This document shows positions 1 through 8,900 of a DNA stretch of 64,000 bases, piece after piece. A program made the translations under genes and the position numbers. This DNA comes from Flavobacteriales bacterium (GTDB lineage Bacteria; Bacteroidota; Bacteroidia; CAIKAF01): positions 1,032,016-1,096,015 of the forward strand of contig JAGYKD010000001.1 in NCBI GenBank assembly GCA_018401695.1, read 5' to 3'. How positions within the stretch are numbered: the first letter of the stretch is position 1; each line of letters opens with the position of its first letter. A model generated the notes under the pieces. It ran no database searches. It saw only the letters and a list, made by a program, of their open reading frames with translations, and was not told the origin of the DNA.

Positions 1-155
1 GTACCTCTAGCAATAGCAACGGCTACAATTTTTCCAGCCTAAATTTCGAAAGCGACCCCAACGTTTTGCCCATTTGGATTCCTGCAGGATCTACCGTGCA
101 GACCAGTGGGCCCAACATTTTTCTTTCGGCCATCGAATTCAATATCGTACCCTAA
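1..155 (+). CDS. C-terminal end of a TVPAGKVWK-array protein (copy 1, cut by window edge)
   Basis: Only the last 50 codons are in the window (frame starting at base 3). They carry the two signatures of the family that fills the next 5 kb: LPIWIPAGST and the terminal AIEFNIVP. The stop codon TAA overlaps the ATG of the next copy (TAATG), so translation is likely coupled. The signal peptide and the VPAGKVWK segment lie upstream of the window. The function of the family is unknown to me. Confidence 0.85.
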   Translation, partial: TSSNSNGYNFSSLNFESDPNVLPIWIPAGSTVQTSGPNIFLSAIEFNIVP

Positions 156-547
156 TGCGCAAGCTTCTCCTACTTTTATTATTCGGAATTTCCTTACAGG
201 GACTTAAAGCCCAAGGTGCCAATTTAAAGTACAACCAAGCCTTATTGTTGACCAGCCAAGCCAGCGGATGCCAATCCTGTTGGACAGTCCCCTCAGGTCG
301 GGTTTGGAAAATTACGGGTGTTTCTACCAACTCCAATACCATGACCTCCATCCATTTGAATGGTCTTTCTTTAGGCTTTTTAATAGGAAGTGTCTTTACC
401 TCAAGCAGCGGCACCTATTTAAATGCTCAATATGCGGATCAAGTATTCCCGATTTGGTTGCCTGCCGGCTCAACCCTAGGTTACAGCAGCATTGGCTCCA
501 ACCGCAACATCGCTTTCTACGGCATCGAATTTTTAGAAGTACCTTAA
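155..547 (+). CDS. Small secreted TVPAGKVWK-array protein (copy 2)
   Basis: 130 aa. I chose the ATG that overlaps the previous stop because it opens directly onto a signal peptide (MRKLLLLLLFGISLQGLKAQ); the longer upstream reading would put soluble sequence before it. The mature protein has the family core: CQSCWTVPSGRVWKI, a short NG turn, FPIWLPAGSTLG and a terminal GIEFLEVP. The CxxC just before TVPSG is shared with copies 3 and 4. Predicted Sec export to the periplasm or cell surface. There is no T9SS sorting tail and no lipobox. Alternating hydrophobic residues suggest an all-beta domain. Function unknown. Confidence 0.85.
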   Translation: MRKLLLLLLFGISLQGLKAQGANLKYNQALLLTSQASGCQSCWTVPSGRVWKITGVSTNSNTMTSIHLNGLSLGFLIGSVFTSSSGTYLNAQYADQVFPIWLPAGSTLGYSSIGSNRNIAFYGIEFLEVP

Positions 548-548
548 T

Positions 549-944
549 ATGCGACGTTTTTTATGCACGTTAATCTTTGGTTTAGGACTTAGCTTGGGTG
601 CACAGGCTCAAGGAACCCTACAGTTCAATCAGGCCCTGGTGCTCACTGCACAATCTCAGGCCTCCTGCACCAGCTGCTGGACGGTTCCATCGGGTAGGGT
701 GTGGAAAATCACCGGCTTTTCTTGCAATTCCACGGGCTTGCCCTCTATGTATATAAACGGGCTCGAAGGCTCCGGCATGCTCGGCAGCTCATTTAGCACC
801 GGATCCACTAGTTATTGGGGCCCGCGGTATGGAAAGCCTACCTTCCCCCTTTGGCTTTCTGCCGGAACAACCTTGGGTTTTGCCAACGGCACTTCCGGTA
901 TGAATACCATTTTCTATGGCATTGAATTTAATATAATTCCCTAA
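549..944 (+). CDS. Small secreted TVPAGKVWK-array protein (copy 3)
   Basis: 131 aa, starting one base after the stop of copy 2. Signal peptide ends GAQAQG; the mature part opens TLQFNQALVLTAQ, then CTSCWTVPSGRVWKI, then FPLWLSAGTTLG, and ends YGIEFNIIP. It belongs to the Cys-containing short subclass with copies 2 and 4; one further Cys (FSCNS) is unique to this copy. Role unknown. The tight spacing puts it on one transcript with its neighbours. Confidence 0.85.
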   Translation: MRRFLCTLIFGLGLSLGAQAQGTLQFNQALVLTAQSQASCTSCWTVPSGRVWKITGFSCNSTGLPSMYINGLEGSGMLGSSFSTGSTSYWGPRYGKPTFPLWLSAGTTLGFANGTSGMNTIFYGIEFNIIP

Positions 945-1312
945 TGAAGCTCCTGTCACTTTTTTTATTGGCCTTTTGCCTTTCAGTTATGGCATCTGCA
1001 CAGGGAAGCTTGCAGTTTAATAAAGCCGTTTTACTAGAGGCCCATCAAAGCGATTGCGCCAGTTGCTGGACGGTACCCGCCGGAAAAGTTTGGAAAGTCA
1101 CCTCCATGAGTACCAATTCCTCTAATTTGGCCTCCATCCACGTCAATGGTTATACGCTCGGCTTTTTGTCCCGCAGCACCACCCAGTCCGAGTCGCGCTG
1201 GGTCATTGAGTTTCCCCTTTGGTTGCCGGCGGCCGCTACCATGGGCTACACCAACCTTGGCTCCAACCGCAACATCACCTTTTTTGCCTTAGAATTCAAT
1301 GTGGTGCCCTAA
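944..1312 (+). CDS. Small secreted TVPAGKVWK-array protein (copy 4)
   Basis: 122 aa. The ATG shares its first base with the TAA of copy 3. Signal peptide ends MASAQG, followed by SLQFNKAVLLEA, CASCWTVPAGKVWKV, FPLWLPAAATMGY and the terminal ALEFNVVP. It shares the tail GSNRNI with copy 2, which points to a recent duplication within the Cys subclass. It is the last copy before the GC-rich hairpin element that interrupts the array. Function unknown. Confidence 0.85.
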   Translation: MKLLSLFLLAFCLSVMASAQGSLQFNKAVLLEAHQSDCASCWTVPAGKVWKVTSMSTNSSNLASIHVNGYTLGFLSRSTTQSESRWVIEFPLWLPAAATMGYTNLGSNRNITFFALEFNVVP

Positions 1313-1325
1313 GGTTTATTTTTTT

Positions 1326-1473
1326 GGGCGGCCGGGCGGGCTGCTGCCTGCAAGTCCGCGCATCCAAACCAAGGGTGGCGGGGCCGCAGCGCCCTTCGCT
1401 AAAGCTCAGTGGCTGCAACCCTCGCCCCCCTTTGGCTTGGCTGCTTGCGGGCTTTCCGGCGCATCCCTGCCGC
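1326..1473 (+). repeat. GC-rich hairpin element R1 (constant ends, variable arms)
   Basis: A 148-bp intergenic element lying inside the array. Its left end (GGGCGGCCGGGCGGGCTGCT, then CCTGCAAGTCCGCG) and right end (TTGCGGGCTTTCCGGCGCAT, then CCCTG) match the reverse complement of element R2 at 9027-9173 almost base for base. The two also share an apical segment, TTCGCTAAAGCTCAGTG. The arms between ends and apex are unlike those of R2 but are imperfectly complementary to each other. No ORF of its own. Confidence 0.75.
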
Positions 1474-1501
1474 ATCTTCTTCCAAACACAAGTTTCTGCT
1501 C

Positions 1502-1885
1502 ATGAAAAATCTAGTCGTTTGTACCATCTTTTTGTTTGCCTTCTTCTGGGCCAACACCGGCTCGGCTCAATCCCTACAATTTAGCCGGGTAATGCTTGTC
1601 ACCAATCTGCAAACCGTGCCGGCCGGAAAAGTATGGAAGGTAGAATCGGCGATGCTTACCGGAAACCTTGGCATCAACACCGGAACAACCTCCTATCAAA
1701 CCCAATCAGCAATCATCCGTGTGGATGGCCAAAACATAAACCTTATGCACACGTTTGGCAATTCCTACGGGGTGCAATTTCAAGAACTGACTCGTCTGCC
1801 CATGTGGCTACCTGCAGGAACTACCCTAGAGCCTTCTACCAACATTGGTAAAATAAGCATCATCGAATTTACCGTTGTGCCATGA
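1502..1885 (+). CDS. Small secreted TVPAGKVWK-array protein (copy 5)
   Basis: 127 aa. I start it at the ATG that opens a good signal peptide (MKNLVVCTIFLFAFFWANTG, then SAQ); an in-frame extension upstream would read through hairpin element R1. Core: SLQFSRVMLVTN, QTVPAGKVWKVES, LPMWLPAGTTLE, IIEFTVVP. It lacks the CxxC of copies 2-4 and groups with copies 6 and 7 (SLQFS, VTN.ETVPAGKVWK). Because R1 separates it from copy 4, this copy must restart translation. Its stop overlaps the next start (ATGA). Confidence 0.83.
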   Translation: MKNLVVCTIFLFAFFWANTGSAQSLQFSRVMLVTNLQTVPAGKVWKVESAMLTGNLGINTGTTSYQTQSAIIRVDGQNINLMHTFGNSYGVQFQELTRLPMWLPAGTTLEPSTNIGKISIIEFTVVP

Positions 1886-2280
1886 AACAGCTTCTTTTTT
1901 TAGTTTTCTTAGGTTTTGGAGCTTTGCTTCATGGCCAGAGCCTTCAATTTAGCCAAGTGAAACTGGTAACCAACCAAGAAACCGTCCCCGCCGGAAAAGT
2001 GTGGAAAGTAGAGAGCGTGATTTTTAACATTCCCGCCACCACCATGCCCTTGGCCAATAGCGGAAGCGCCAATTGCAATGCCGGTCAATACCAAAACCAA
2101 GCCATCGAGGTCGACGGGGTCTTTACTAAATTGGGCGGCGCCGGAAATTCGGCCTACAATGGCTACACCGGGTATTATTATGGCACCCGTTTGCCTATTT
2201 GGCTTCCTGCAGGGGCTACGCTTTCCGGCGGACCCTGTCTCAATAAAATTTCAGTCATCGAATTTACCATAGCACCATGA
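1882..2280 (+). CDS. Small secreted TVPAGKVWK-array protein (copy 6)
   Basis: 132 aa, overlapping copy 5 by ATGA. Signal peptide ends ALLHGQ; then SLQFSQVKLVTNQETVPAGK, VWKVES, LPIWLPAGATLS and VIEFTIAP. The first 30 mature residues are nearly identical to those of copy 7. Between the two core motifs lies a variable Gly/Asn/Tyr-rich stretch of about 55 residues with two Cys. Exported, function unknown. Confidence 0.84.
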   Translation: MKQLLFLVFLGFGALLHGQSLQFSQVKLVTNQETVPAGKVWKVESVIFNIPATTMPLANSGSANCNAGQYQNQAIEVDGVFTKLGGAGNSAYNGYTGYYYGTRLPIWLPAGATLSGGPCLNKISVIEFTIAP

Positions 2281-2669
2281 AACAACTGTTAGTAGTATTA
2301 TTTTCTTGCTTTGTAGGCCTACTGCAGGCCCAAAGTCTTCAGTTTAGTCAGGTAAAACTGGTGACAAATCAGGAAACCGTCCCTGCGGGAAAAGTATGGA
2401 AGCTTAGCGGCTGTGCTTACAGCAGCAACATTTCCGGCATGATTTCCACCGGTCAGGGATCCGGAGTGTCCTCAAATTCCGACGCCCTTATCCAAATTAA
2501 TGGGCAAAACCGGGCTGTGCGCTCGGTACGGGCAGCCGGGGGGTATAACCACGCTTCAGGGGTGGTTTGGGAAACCCATTGGCCGCTTTGGTTGCCTGCA
2601 GGAGCCACCCTTTCTGCCGGAACCGGTGTGGGCGAAATCTCGGTTATTGAATTTACAGTAGTCCCATGA
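2277..2669 (+). CDS. Small secreted TVPAGKVWK-array protein (copy 7)
   Basis: 130 aa, ATGA overlap with copy 6. Signal peptide ends GLLQAQ; core SLQFSQVKLVTNQETVPAGK, then LPAGATLSAGTGVGE and VIEFTVVP. A near-duplicate of copy 6 at both ends with a different middle (QINGQNRAVRSVRAAGG). This pattern, constant frame with variable middle, is typical of the whole array. Function unknown. Confidence 0.84.
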   Translation: MKQLLVVLFSCFVGLLQAQSLQFSQVKLVTNQETVPAGKVWKLSGCAYSSNISGMISTGQGSGVSSNSDALIQINGQNRAVRSVRAAGGYNHASGVVWETHWPLWLPAGATLSAGTGVGEISVIEFTVVP

Positions 2670-3031
2670 AAAACGTTTTAATTACCCTTTGCTTTTCATT
2701 CGCGCTAAGTTTATTAGGCAAAGCCCAAGGCAGCTTGCAATTCAATCAAGTGTTGTTGCTTAGCACCAACAGCAATGCACAATCTTGGACCGTGCCTGCC
2801 GGAAAAGTTTGGAAAGTCAGCTCTGCAAGTGTAAGCGGCAATTTTAGCAGCTTTATGGCCATCGGCCTTAACGGTACTTCGTATTGGTACACGCCCAATT
2901 ATTCCGTGGACCAGGGCAGATTTTCGCTTACTTTGCCTTTGTGGTTGCCGGCCGGCACCAGCTTAAGCTTGCCTTTTCCAAACACGGTCAATCGTTTTGC
3001 GTCCGTAATAGAATTTAATGTTGTTCCCTAA
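2666..3031 (+). CDS. Small secreted TVPAGKVWK-array protein (copy 8)
   Basis: 121 aa, ATGA overlap with copy 7. Signal peptide ends LLGKAQG; core SLQFNQVLLLST, SWTVPAGKVWKVSS, LPLWLPAGTSLS and VIEFNVVP. It is the shortest full copy and has no Cys in the mature part. It bridges the short subclass and the long subclass that begins with copy 9. Function unknown. Confidence 0.84.
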   Translation: MKNVLITLCFSFALSLLGKAQGSLQFNQVLLLSTNSNAQSWTVPAGKVWKVSSASVSGNFSSFMAIGLNGTSYWYTPNYSVDQGRFSLTLPLWLPAGTSLSLPFPNTVNRFASVIEFNVVP

Positions 3032-3041
3032 ATCAAAGTAT

Positions 3042-3611
3042 ATGTGCCGTTTCCTTTTGGCCGGGCTTTTTGGCCTTTTCTCAAGTGTTGGGTTGCTTGC
3101 TCAAGGCAATTTGCAGTTCAATCAAGTATTGGTAATTAATGCGCAAAGCGGTGTGCAGACCGTACCCGCCGGAAAGGTTTGGAAGATTACTTCGCAGAAC
3201 CTCAGCGGTGGGGTGTATTACAGCAACTGGAGTAGCACCTCAAACACTACATGGTCGATTACCAACCCAAACCCATGCACTGGCGCCACATCAGGAACTA
3301 GTTCCATTAGGCAAGTCCGTAAGTATAAATGTCCGGATGCCAATAACAACCTTGTGCTCAATGGGGTAAAGACCAAGCTGGGGGAGTCCGGGCCGCTATG
3401 GTTGCCGGCAGGAGCTACCTTGGGAATTGTTGAAACCCCATGCGTTAACTCCTTAAGTCCTAATATTCCTTCAGCTACACCGTACTATTTGGAAGATAGA
3501 ACCGACCCCAACAATTTGCAGTATTACCGAGAGTGCGATGGTCCTATCAACGCCGGAGCCGTTCCCAATTCCATTCTTGTAAGTGTCATTGAATTTAATA
3601 TTGTTCCATAA
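3042..3611 (+). CDS. Secreted TVPAGKVWK-array protein, long subclass (copy 9)
   Basis: 189 aa from the ATG at 3042, which starts the signal peptide (MCRFLLAGLFGLFSSVGLLA). An in-frame ATG at 3018 would add eight polar residues and overlap the previous gene. Core GNLQFNQVLVINAQ, QTVPAGKVWKITS, PLWLPAGATLG, VIEFNIVP. Relative to the short copies it has inserts containing NPNPCTGATSGTSSIR, a second Cys (KYKCPDANN), CVNSLSPNIPSATPYY and YRECDGPINAGAVPNS. The four mature Cys recur in all long copies, suggesting two disulfides. Confidence 0.83.
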   Translation: MCRFLLAGLFGLFSSVGLLAQGNLQFNQVLVINAQSGVQTVPAGKVWKITSQNLSGGVYYSNWSSTSNTTWSITNPNPCTGATSGTSSIRQVRKYKCPDANNNLVLNGVKTKLGESGPLWLPAGATLGIVETPCVNSLSPNIPSATPYYLEDRTDPNNLQYYRECDGPINAGAVPNSILVSVIEFNIVP

Positions 3612-3613
3612 CC

Positions 3614-4180
3614 ATGGTTTACCGCTTCTTTTTTTGCTTCATGTTTTTGTTTTCCTTCGGCTTAAATGCCCAGGGAAACCTGCAGTTCAACCAAGTATTG
3701 GTGCTAAATGCGCAAAGCGGCACCCAAACCGTACCGGCTGGAAAAGTTTGGAAAATCACGGCACAGAACACCAGCGGAGGTATATATTTCTACAACTGGA
3801 GCAGCAACGATTTGGTAACTTGGTCAGTAAACAACCCCAACCCATGCAACGGAGCCACTTCTGGAACCTCTAGCGTAAGGCAGATCCGGAAAAGAAGGTG
3901 TCCGACCTCCAACAATGCTCTGGTGTTGAATGGCATAACTACAGCCTTGTCGGAGTCCGGGCCATTTTGGCTGCCGGCAGGAACCACCGTAGATATCTTG
4001 GAAACGGTTTGTTTCAATACCTTGAGTCCCAATATCCCGTCGGGAACGCCTTATTATCAAGAGGATAGGACTGACATGAGCGACATTAGGTCGTACCACG
4101 ACTGCGCCGGCCCTATCCAGGCGGGAGCCGTCTCCAACTCCATTTTAGTAAGCGTTATAGAATTTAATATTGTTCCCTAA
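3614..4180 (+). CDS. Secreted TVPAGKVWK-array protein, long subclass (copy 10)
   Basis: 188 aa, two bases after copy 9. Signal peptide ends FGLNAQG; GNLQFNQVLVLNAQSGTQTV, PAGKVWKITAQN, then the long-subclass inserts NPNPCNGATSGTSSVR, CFNTLSPNIPSGTPYY and HDCAGPIQAGAVSNS, and the end VIEFNIVP. Very close to copies 9 and 11, so duplication is recent. All four subclass Cys are kept. Function unknown. Confidence 0.85.
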   Translation: MVYRFFFCFMFLFSFGLNAQGNLQFNQVLVLNAQSGTQTVPAGKVWKITAQNTSGGIYFYNWSSNDLVTWSVNNPNPCNGATSGTSSVRQIRKRRCPTSNNALVLNGITTALSESGPFWLPAGTTVDILETVCFNTLSPNIPSGTPYYQEDRTDMSDIRSYHDCAGPIQAGAVSNSILVSVIEFNIVP

Positions 4181-4183
4181 CCC

Positions 4184-4753
4184 ATGAAATATCGTTTCTT
4201 CTTGCTTATTATGCTTTTGTTTTCTATTGGGTTGTGCGCCCAGGGAAACCTACAGTTTAACCAAGTGTTGGTTATCAATGCGCAAAGCGGCCTCCAAACC
4301 GTTCCGGCAGGGAAAGTTTGGAAAATAACTTCTTTCTACACAGGAGGAGGGGCCTATTACGGCAATTGGACCTCAAATACTACCGCCACCTGGTCTGTAA
4401 CGAACCCCAATCCCTGCAATGGAGCTACATCAGGCACTGTTAGTGTTAGGAGAATCCAAAAATTTCGATGTCCTTCAGGAAACAACCGGGTGTTGGTCAA
4501 TGGAACCGAGCTAGACATGGATGGAACCAAAGGACTGGTCTGGCTTCCTGCAGGAGCTACCCTTTCTCTTAATACAACCCCGTGCTCTAATACACTGAGT
4601 CCTGACGTGCCCGCGGCCACTCCCTATTATTTGAACGATCAAACCAACCCAAACCAATCGTTCAATTATTTTGCTTGTGACGGTGCAATCAATGCGGGAC
4701 CTGTTACAAACTCTATTGTTCTCACAGTTTTAGAATTCAACATTGTTCCTTAA
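4184..4753 (+). CDS. Secreted TVPAGKVWK-array protein, long subclass (copy 11)
   Basis: 189 aa, three bases after copy 10. Signal peptide ends GLCAQG; GNLQFNQVLVINAQSGLQTV, PAGKVWKITS, NPNPCNGATSGTVSVR, LVWLPAGATLS, CSNTLSPDVPAATPYY, ACDGAINAGPVTNS and VLEFNIVP. Same Cys pattern as copies 9, 10 and 12. Function unknown. Confidence 0.85.
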   Translation: MKYRFFLLIMLLFSIGLCAQGNLQFNQVLVINAQSGLQTVPAGKVWKITSFYTGGGAYYGNWTSNTTATWSVTNPNPCNGATSGTVSVRRIQKFRCPSGNNRVLVNGTELDMDGTKGLVWLPAGATLSLNTTPCSNTLSPDVPAATPYYLNDQTNPNQSFNYFACDGAINAGPVTNSIVLTVLEFNIVP

Positions 4754-4763
4754 GTTTGACTTT

Positions 4764-5339
4764 ATGACAACCCATGTAAGGTTCTGTATTTTATTGGCTT
4801 TAGCTTTTGCCGTAGCAAAGCTTTCCGCGCAAGGCAGTTTGCAGTTTAATCAGGTGCTACTACTTACCGCCCAAACGGGGCAGCAAACCGTGCCTGCAGC
4901 TAAGGTTTGGAAGCTTACAGCCGAGAGGCTGAGCGGAGGTTATCGTTACGGCAATCATTCGAGTAATCTTAATGTAACCTGGTCTCCAACCAACCCAAAT
5001 CCATGTACAGGAGCCACTTCGGGCACAAGCAGCGTGAGGTATTTGGGCAAGCTCCTTTGCGGCACCTCAATGAACGGGATTTTGGTAAATGGAACGCCTC
5101 TTCGGGGTAGCCAAGAGGGTGCTCTTTGGTTCCCTGCCGGAACCACCGTTTTAGTTTCGGAAACACCCTGCCAAAACACCCTAAGCCCCAATATCCCCGC
5201 AGCGACGCCCTACTATGTGTTGGACCAAACCAACCCAAACGGAAATACCGGGTATTATGAATGCGAGAGTCCTTTGAATTTAGGACCTGTTCCCAACACA
5301 CCATTATATACCGTCATAGAATTCAACATAGTTCCATAA
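4764..5339 (+). CDS. Secreted TVPAGKVWK-array protein, long subclass (copy 12)
   Basis: 191 aa from the ATG at 4764; an in-frame ATG at 4743 would overlap copy 11 and add MFLKFDF before the signal peptide. Core: SLQFNQVLLLTAQTGQQTVP, with AAK in place of AGK, then VWKLTA, LWFPAGTTVL and VIEFNIVP. It keeps the four subclass Cys. It is the most diverged long copy, with AAK and LWFP where the others have AGK and WLP. Confidence 0.83.
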   Translation: MTTHVRFCILLALAFAVAKLSAQGSLQFNQVLLLTAQTGQQTVPAAKVWKLTAERLSGGYRYGNHSSNLNVTWSPTNPNPCTGATSGTSSVRYLGKLLCGTSMNGILVNGTPLRGSQEGALWFPAGTTVLVSETPCQNTLSPNIPAATPYYVLDQTNPNGNTGYYECESPLNLGPVPNTPLYTVIEFNIVP

Positions 5340-5343
5340 CGAA

Positions 5344-5877
5344 ATGAGGGTAAGAAACAGATACATTCTTTCTTTGATTTTGGTTTTAATCGGCCTAACT
5401 TGCTGTCATCGTTCTTTGGCACAAGGAGTACCCCCTTCGGTACAAGCCAAAATAGACAGCATGCAAGCTTGGATAGCTCAGGAAGCGGAGGCCGGAAGGC
5501 CCATGGAACAAGAAGCCTTGGAGGCATGGAATCGCAGAATCCGTGCCGAACAAGACCGAATCAACACCCTCTCTGAGGCCGATAGAAAGCAAGCAGAAAA
5601 GTCTGTGGGAAGCAGGGCCGAGTTAAAGCAGTTTTCGGGAATGACAGGAACCGCTTTTACTGTTCCTTCAGGCAAAGCTTGGAAAATTCGAAGGGTTACC
5701 TGCTCGGCAGGGATGGGCGATTATCAAATTTTGGTTAAATCTATTTCCTTTCCCGACCAGCTTAGCGAGGGAGACGTGCTCCAAACCCCAAGTTTTTCGT
5801 CCGAAGCTGCTTTGGTAGCAGAAGACCAAAGCGAAATAATGTATACATTTGAAGTATTAGAGTTTGACCTCAAATAA
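5344..5877 (+). CDS. Chimeric exported protein: helical N-terminus plus a reduced TVPSGKAWK domain
   Basis: 177 aa, four bases after copy 12. Signal peptide about 1-26 (ends SLAQG). Residues about 28-90 are charged and predicted helical (PPSVQAKIDSMQAWIAQEAE onward). From about 97 a reduced array core appears: TAFTVPSGKAWKIRRV and a terminal FEVLEFDLK in place of IEFNIVP. The LPLWLPAG segment is not clear. It ends the tandem series and precedes the large T9SS protein, so it could link or anchor the array products. This is inference; function unknown. Confidence 0.8.
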   Translation: MRVRNRYILSLILVLIGLTCCHRSLAQGVPPSVQAKIDSMQAWIAQEAEAGRPMEQEALEAWNRRIRAEQDRINTLSEADRKQAEKSVGSRAELKQFSGMTGTAFTVPSGKAWKIRRVTCSAGMGDYQILVKSISFPDQLSEGDVLQTPSFSSEAALVAEDQSEIMYTFEVLEFDLK

Positions 5878-5934
5878 ACAACCAACCCTTTGTCTAAATC
5901 ACAACATAGTAAATCCACACCAAAACGCGATAGT

Positions 5935-8900
5935 ATGAAGCCAATGACTACCGGCCTGCTGCTTGTCGCCAGCTCCGCTGCCCTTATAGGGTTTGCCGGG
6001 GCAGCGCGAGGGCAACAGGTGTTCTTCAATGGCGCGTCGGTTCATGTAGAATCGGGCGCCCAAATTTATGTCCAGGGAGGGCTAACCAACCAGGGCAGCG
6101 GACAAATTACCAGCAATGGTACCATAACGCTGACCGGAGATTGGGAAAATAACGCCTCCAACAACGTATTTACGCCCGGCGATACCGGCGTAGTCGTGTT
6201 GGATGGAGCCGCCCAAACTGTGCAGGGAACAGCCCCCACGCACTTTGCCCGTCTGGTGCTCAACAACAACGCCGTTAAAACCCTTAACGTAAATGCGGTT
6301 GTTTCCGATCACTTAGACATTGACAGCTGTGAGCTGGCTTTGGGCAACGACACCCTTCATTTAACCAACCCTTCGGCCAATGCGCTCTCCTTGAGCCCTG
6401 TTGGTTTTGTAAGCAACAGTTTGAATGGAGCTTTGGTGCGTTCAACCAACTCTACAGGTACCTACCTCTACCCCATGGGTTCAACCGTAGGCACCCCTCG
6501 CTACCGTCCGGTAAACATTACACCGGCCAACGCAAACGCCAACGATTTCTCTGTAGGCTTTGTGAACAGCGACCCAAACAACGACGGATTCCTTACCAGC
6601 AACGCTCAAGCGCCTGCTTGTTGGGTAAACGATCAGTGGTATCACCATATCGGTCAGTTGACCGGATCGTCTAACGCCGACCTTACCATTGCATTTGATG
6701 ACCAACTCGATACTGTGTTTACAGGCATCGCCAACTATACTTCAAATACATGGACCGATCAAGGGAATGCCAACTTAGTGAGCAACGTTTCTCCTCAGTT
6801 GAGCACCCTCACGGCTACCGTAACCGCTTTTACGGATTTGCCTTTCGGTTTAACCATCAATACCATTCCGAGCAACATTACGCCATTGTCTTCGACCACC
6901 ATCTGCCAGGGTGACAGCGTACAGCTCGATTCTGATTTTGACCATACCATTTATACATGGCTAAGGAACGGAACCCCAATACCGGGTGTGGGTTCTTCCG
7001 ATACGGCCATTTATGCTAACCAAGCAGGTACTTACCAGCTGGTGGGCAGCAACGGCATCTGTGCCGACACCTCACAAGGCGTGGTGGTGACGGTTAATCC
7101 TTTGCCGAACCCTGCCATCAGTAATCCGGGTACGCTTTGCGCAGGTGGTAACGCCACCAACTTGAGCGCAGCTACCCCAGGTGGTACTTGGTCAGGTACG
7201 GGCATCACCAACCCTACCGCCGGAACCTTTGACCCCAACGTCTCTGGCACCGGTGCAATTCAGGTGATTTATAACGTAACAGTGAATGGCTGCTCCGATG
7301 CCGATACCACCAACATTACGGTGAATACGCTTCCGGACGCTAGCTTTACTTCTCCCGCTGTACTTTGTGATAATGGGTCCCCGGTATCTTTGACCCCCAC
7401 AAACTCAGGCGGTACTTTCCAAGGTTCAGGTGTAACTGGCAGTACATTTGACCCAACAGCTGCAGGCTCAGGATCCGTCAATGTTTCCTACATTCTTTCT
7501 GCAAACGGCTGTACCGATACCGTAACCAACACCATTACGGTAAACCAATCGCCCAACATTAGCTTTAGTGCTCAGCCTACCTTCTGTCAAAACGGACAAG
7601 CGGCTAACCTTAGTGCTACTCCAGCGGGCGGTACCTGGTCCGGAACCGGCATTACGAGTGCCAACAACGGAACCTTTGACCCATCTGTAAGCGGCGTAGG
7701 AAACTTCAACGCCATTTATACAGTTACCGACAACAACAACTGTACAAGCATCGATACACAGTCTGTGGCTGTGAATGCCTTGCCTGACCCCAGCTTTACT
7801 GCTCCGGCAACGGTGTGCGATAATGCAGGAACTATACAGTTTACGGCAACTACTTCCGGAGGTACCTGGTCTGGCAATGGTGTGGTAAACGCCAGTCAAG
7901 GAACCTTTGACCCTGCAACTGCGGGCACCGGTGTGACTCAAATTCTTTATACGGTAGACAATAACGGCTGTCAGGACACTTCATCTAGGTTTGTAGATGT
8001 ACTGCCCGCACCTAACGCTCAAATTGCCAATCAAACGGCGCTTTGCGATAACGATGGTTCTTTGAACCTAAGTGCAACGCCTGCGGGTGGCTCTTGGTCC
8101 GGAGCAGGCATCACCGACGCCGCTTTGGGAACTTTTGATCCTTCTATTGCCGGTTCGGGTGCTGCTCAAGTTACCTACACCGCTACAGCCGGACAATGTT
8201 CCGACACAGACACGTTGGATATTACCATTAATCCGGCTCCAGACGCCGTGTTTAGTGTTACCACACCACTCTGTGTAACGGACAACCCCGTGGTATTGAA
8301 CCCCAATACTTCCGGAGGATCCTTTAGCGGAACCGGTGTTAGCGGAAGCAACTTTGCTCCTGCTCAATCAGGTGCCGGTGTGTTTGATGTAGTGCATACC
8401 GTTACTGCAAATGGTTGTACCGCTGTTGACACTCAAGCCGTAACGGTTAACGACATTCCTGTTGCTGCCGGTAACATTACCTTGAACCAAGTGGGACAGT
8501 TGACCTATACTTATGACGGTACAGGAACCTTGTATGGCATTAACTACACTTGGGACTTTGGAGATGGTAACGTGGCTCAAGGAGATAGCGTTCAACATAC
8601 CTACTCTCAAAGCGGTAGCTACGATGTTATGTTGATTGTAACCAACAACTGCGGAGCCGATACCTTTATGACCAAGCTTAATGTGGTTACCGGAATTGAC
8701 GGATTTGACGGTGGCGCTGCCATTACCGTGTTCCCCAACCCATTCCAAGACATGACCAATGTAGAGATTAGCTTGACCAATGCGCAAGAAATCAATATCG
8801 AGGTATTTGACATGCTCGGACGCAAAACCGGAGAAACCGGATTTGCTAACATGCAGGCAGGCACCAACCAGGTGACCTTGCATAGTCAATTCTTTGATGC

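Noticed and set aside
7468-7941. Minus-strand ORF inside the large T9SS gene
   Set aside because: Shadow of the Ig-like repeats; low-complexity basic product without any family feature.
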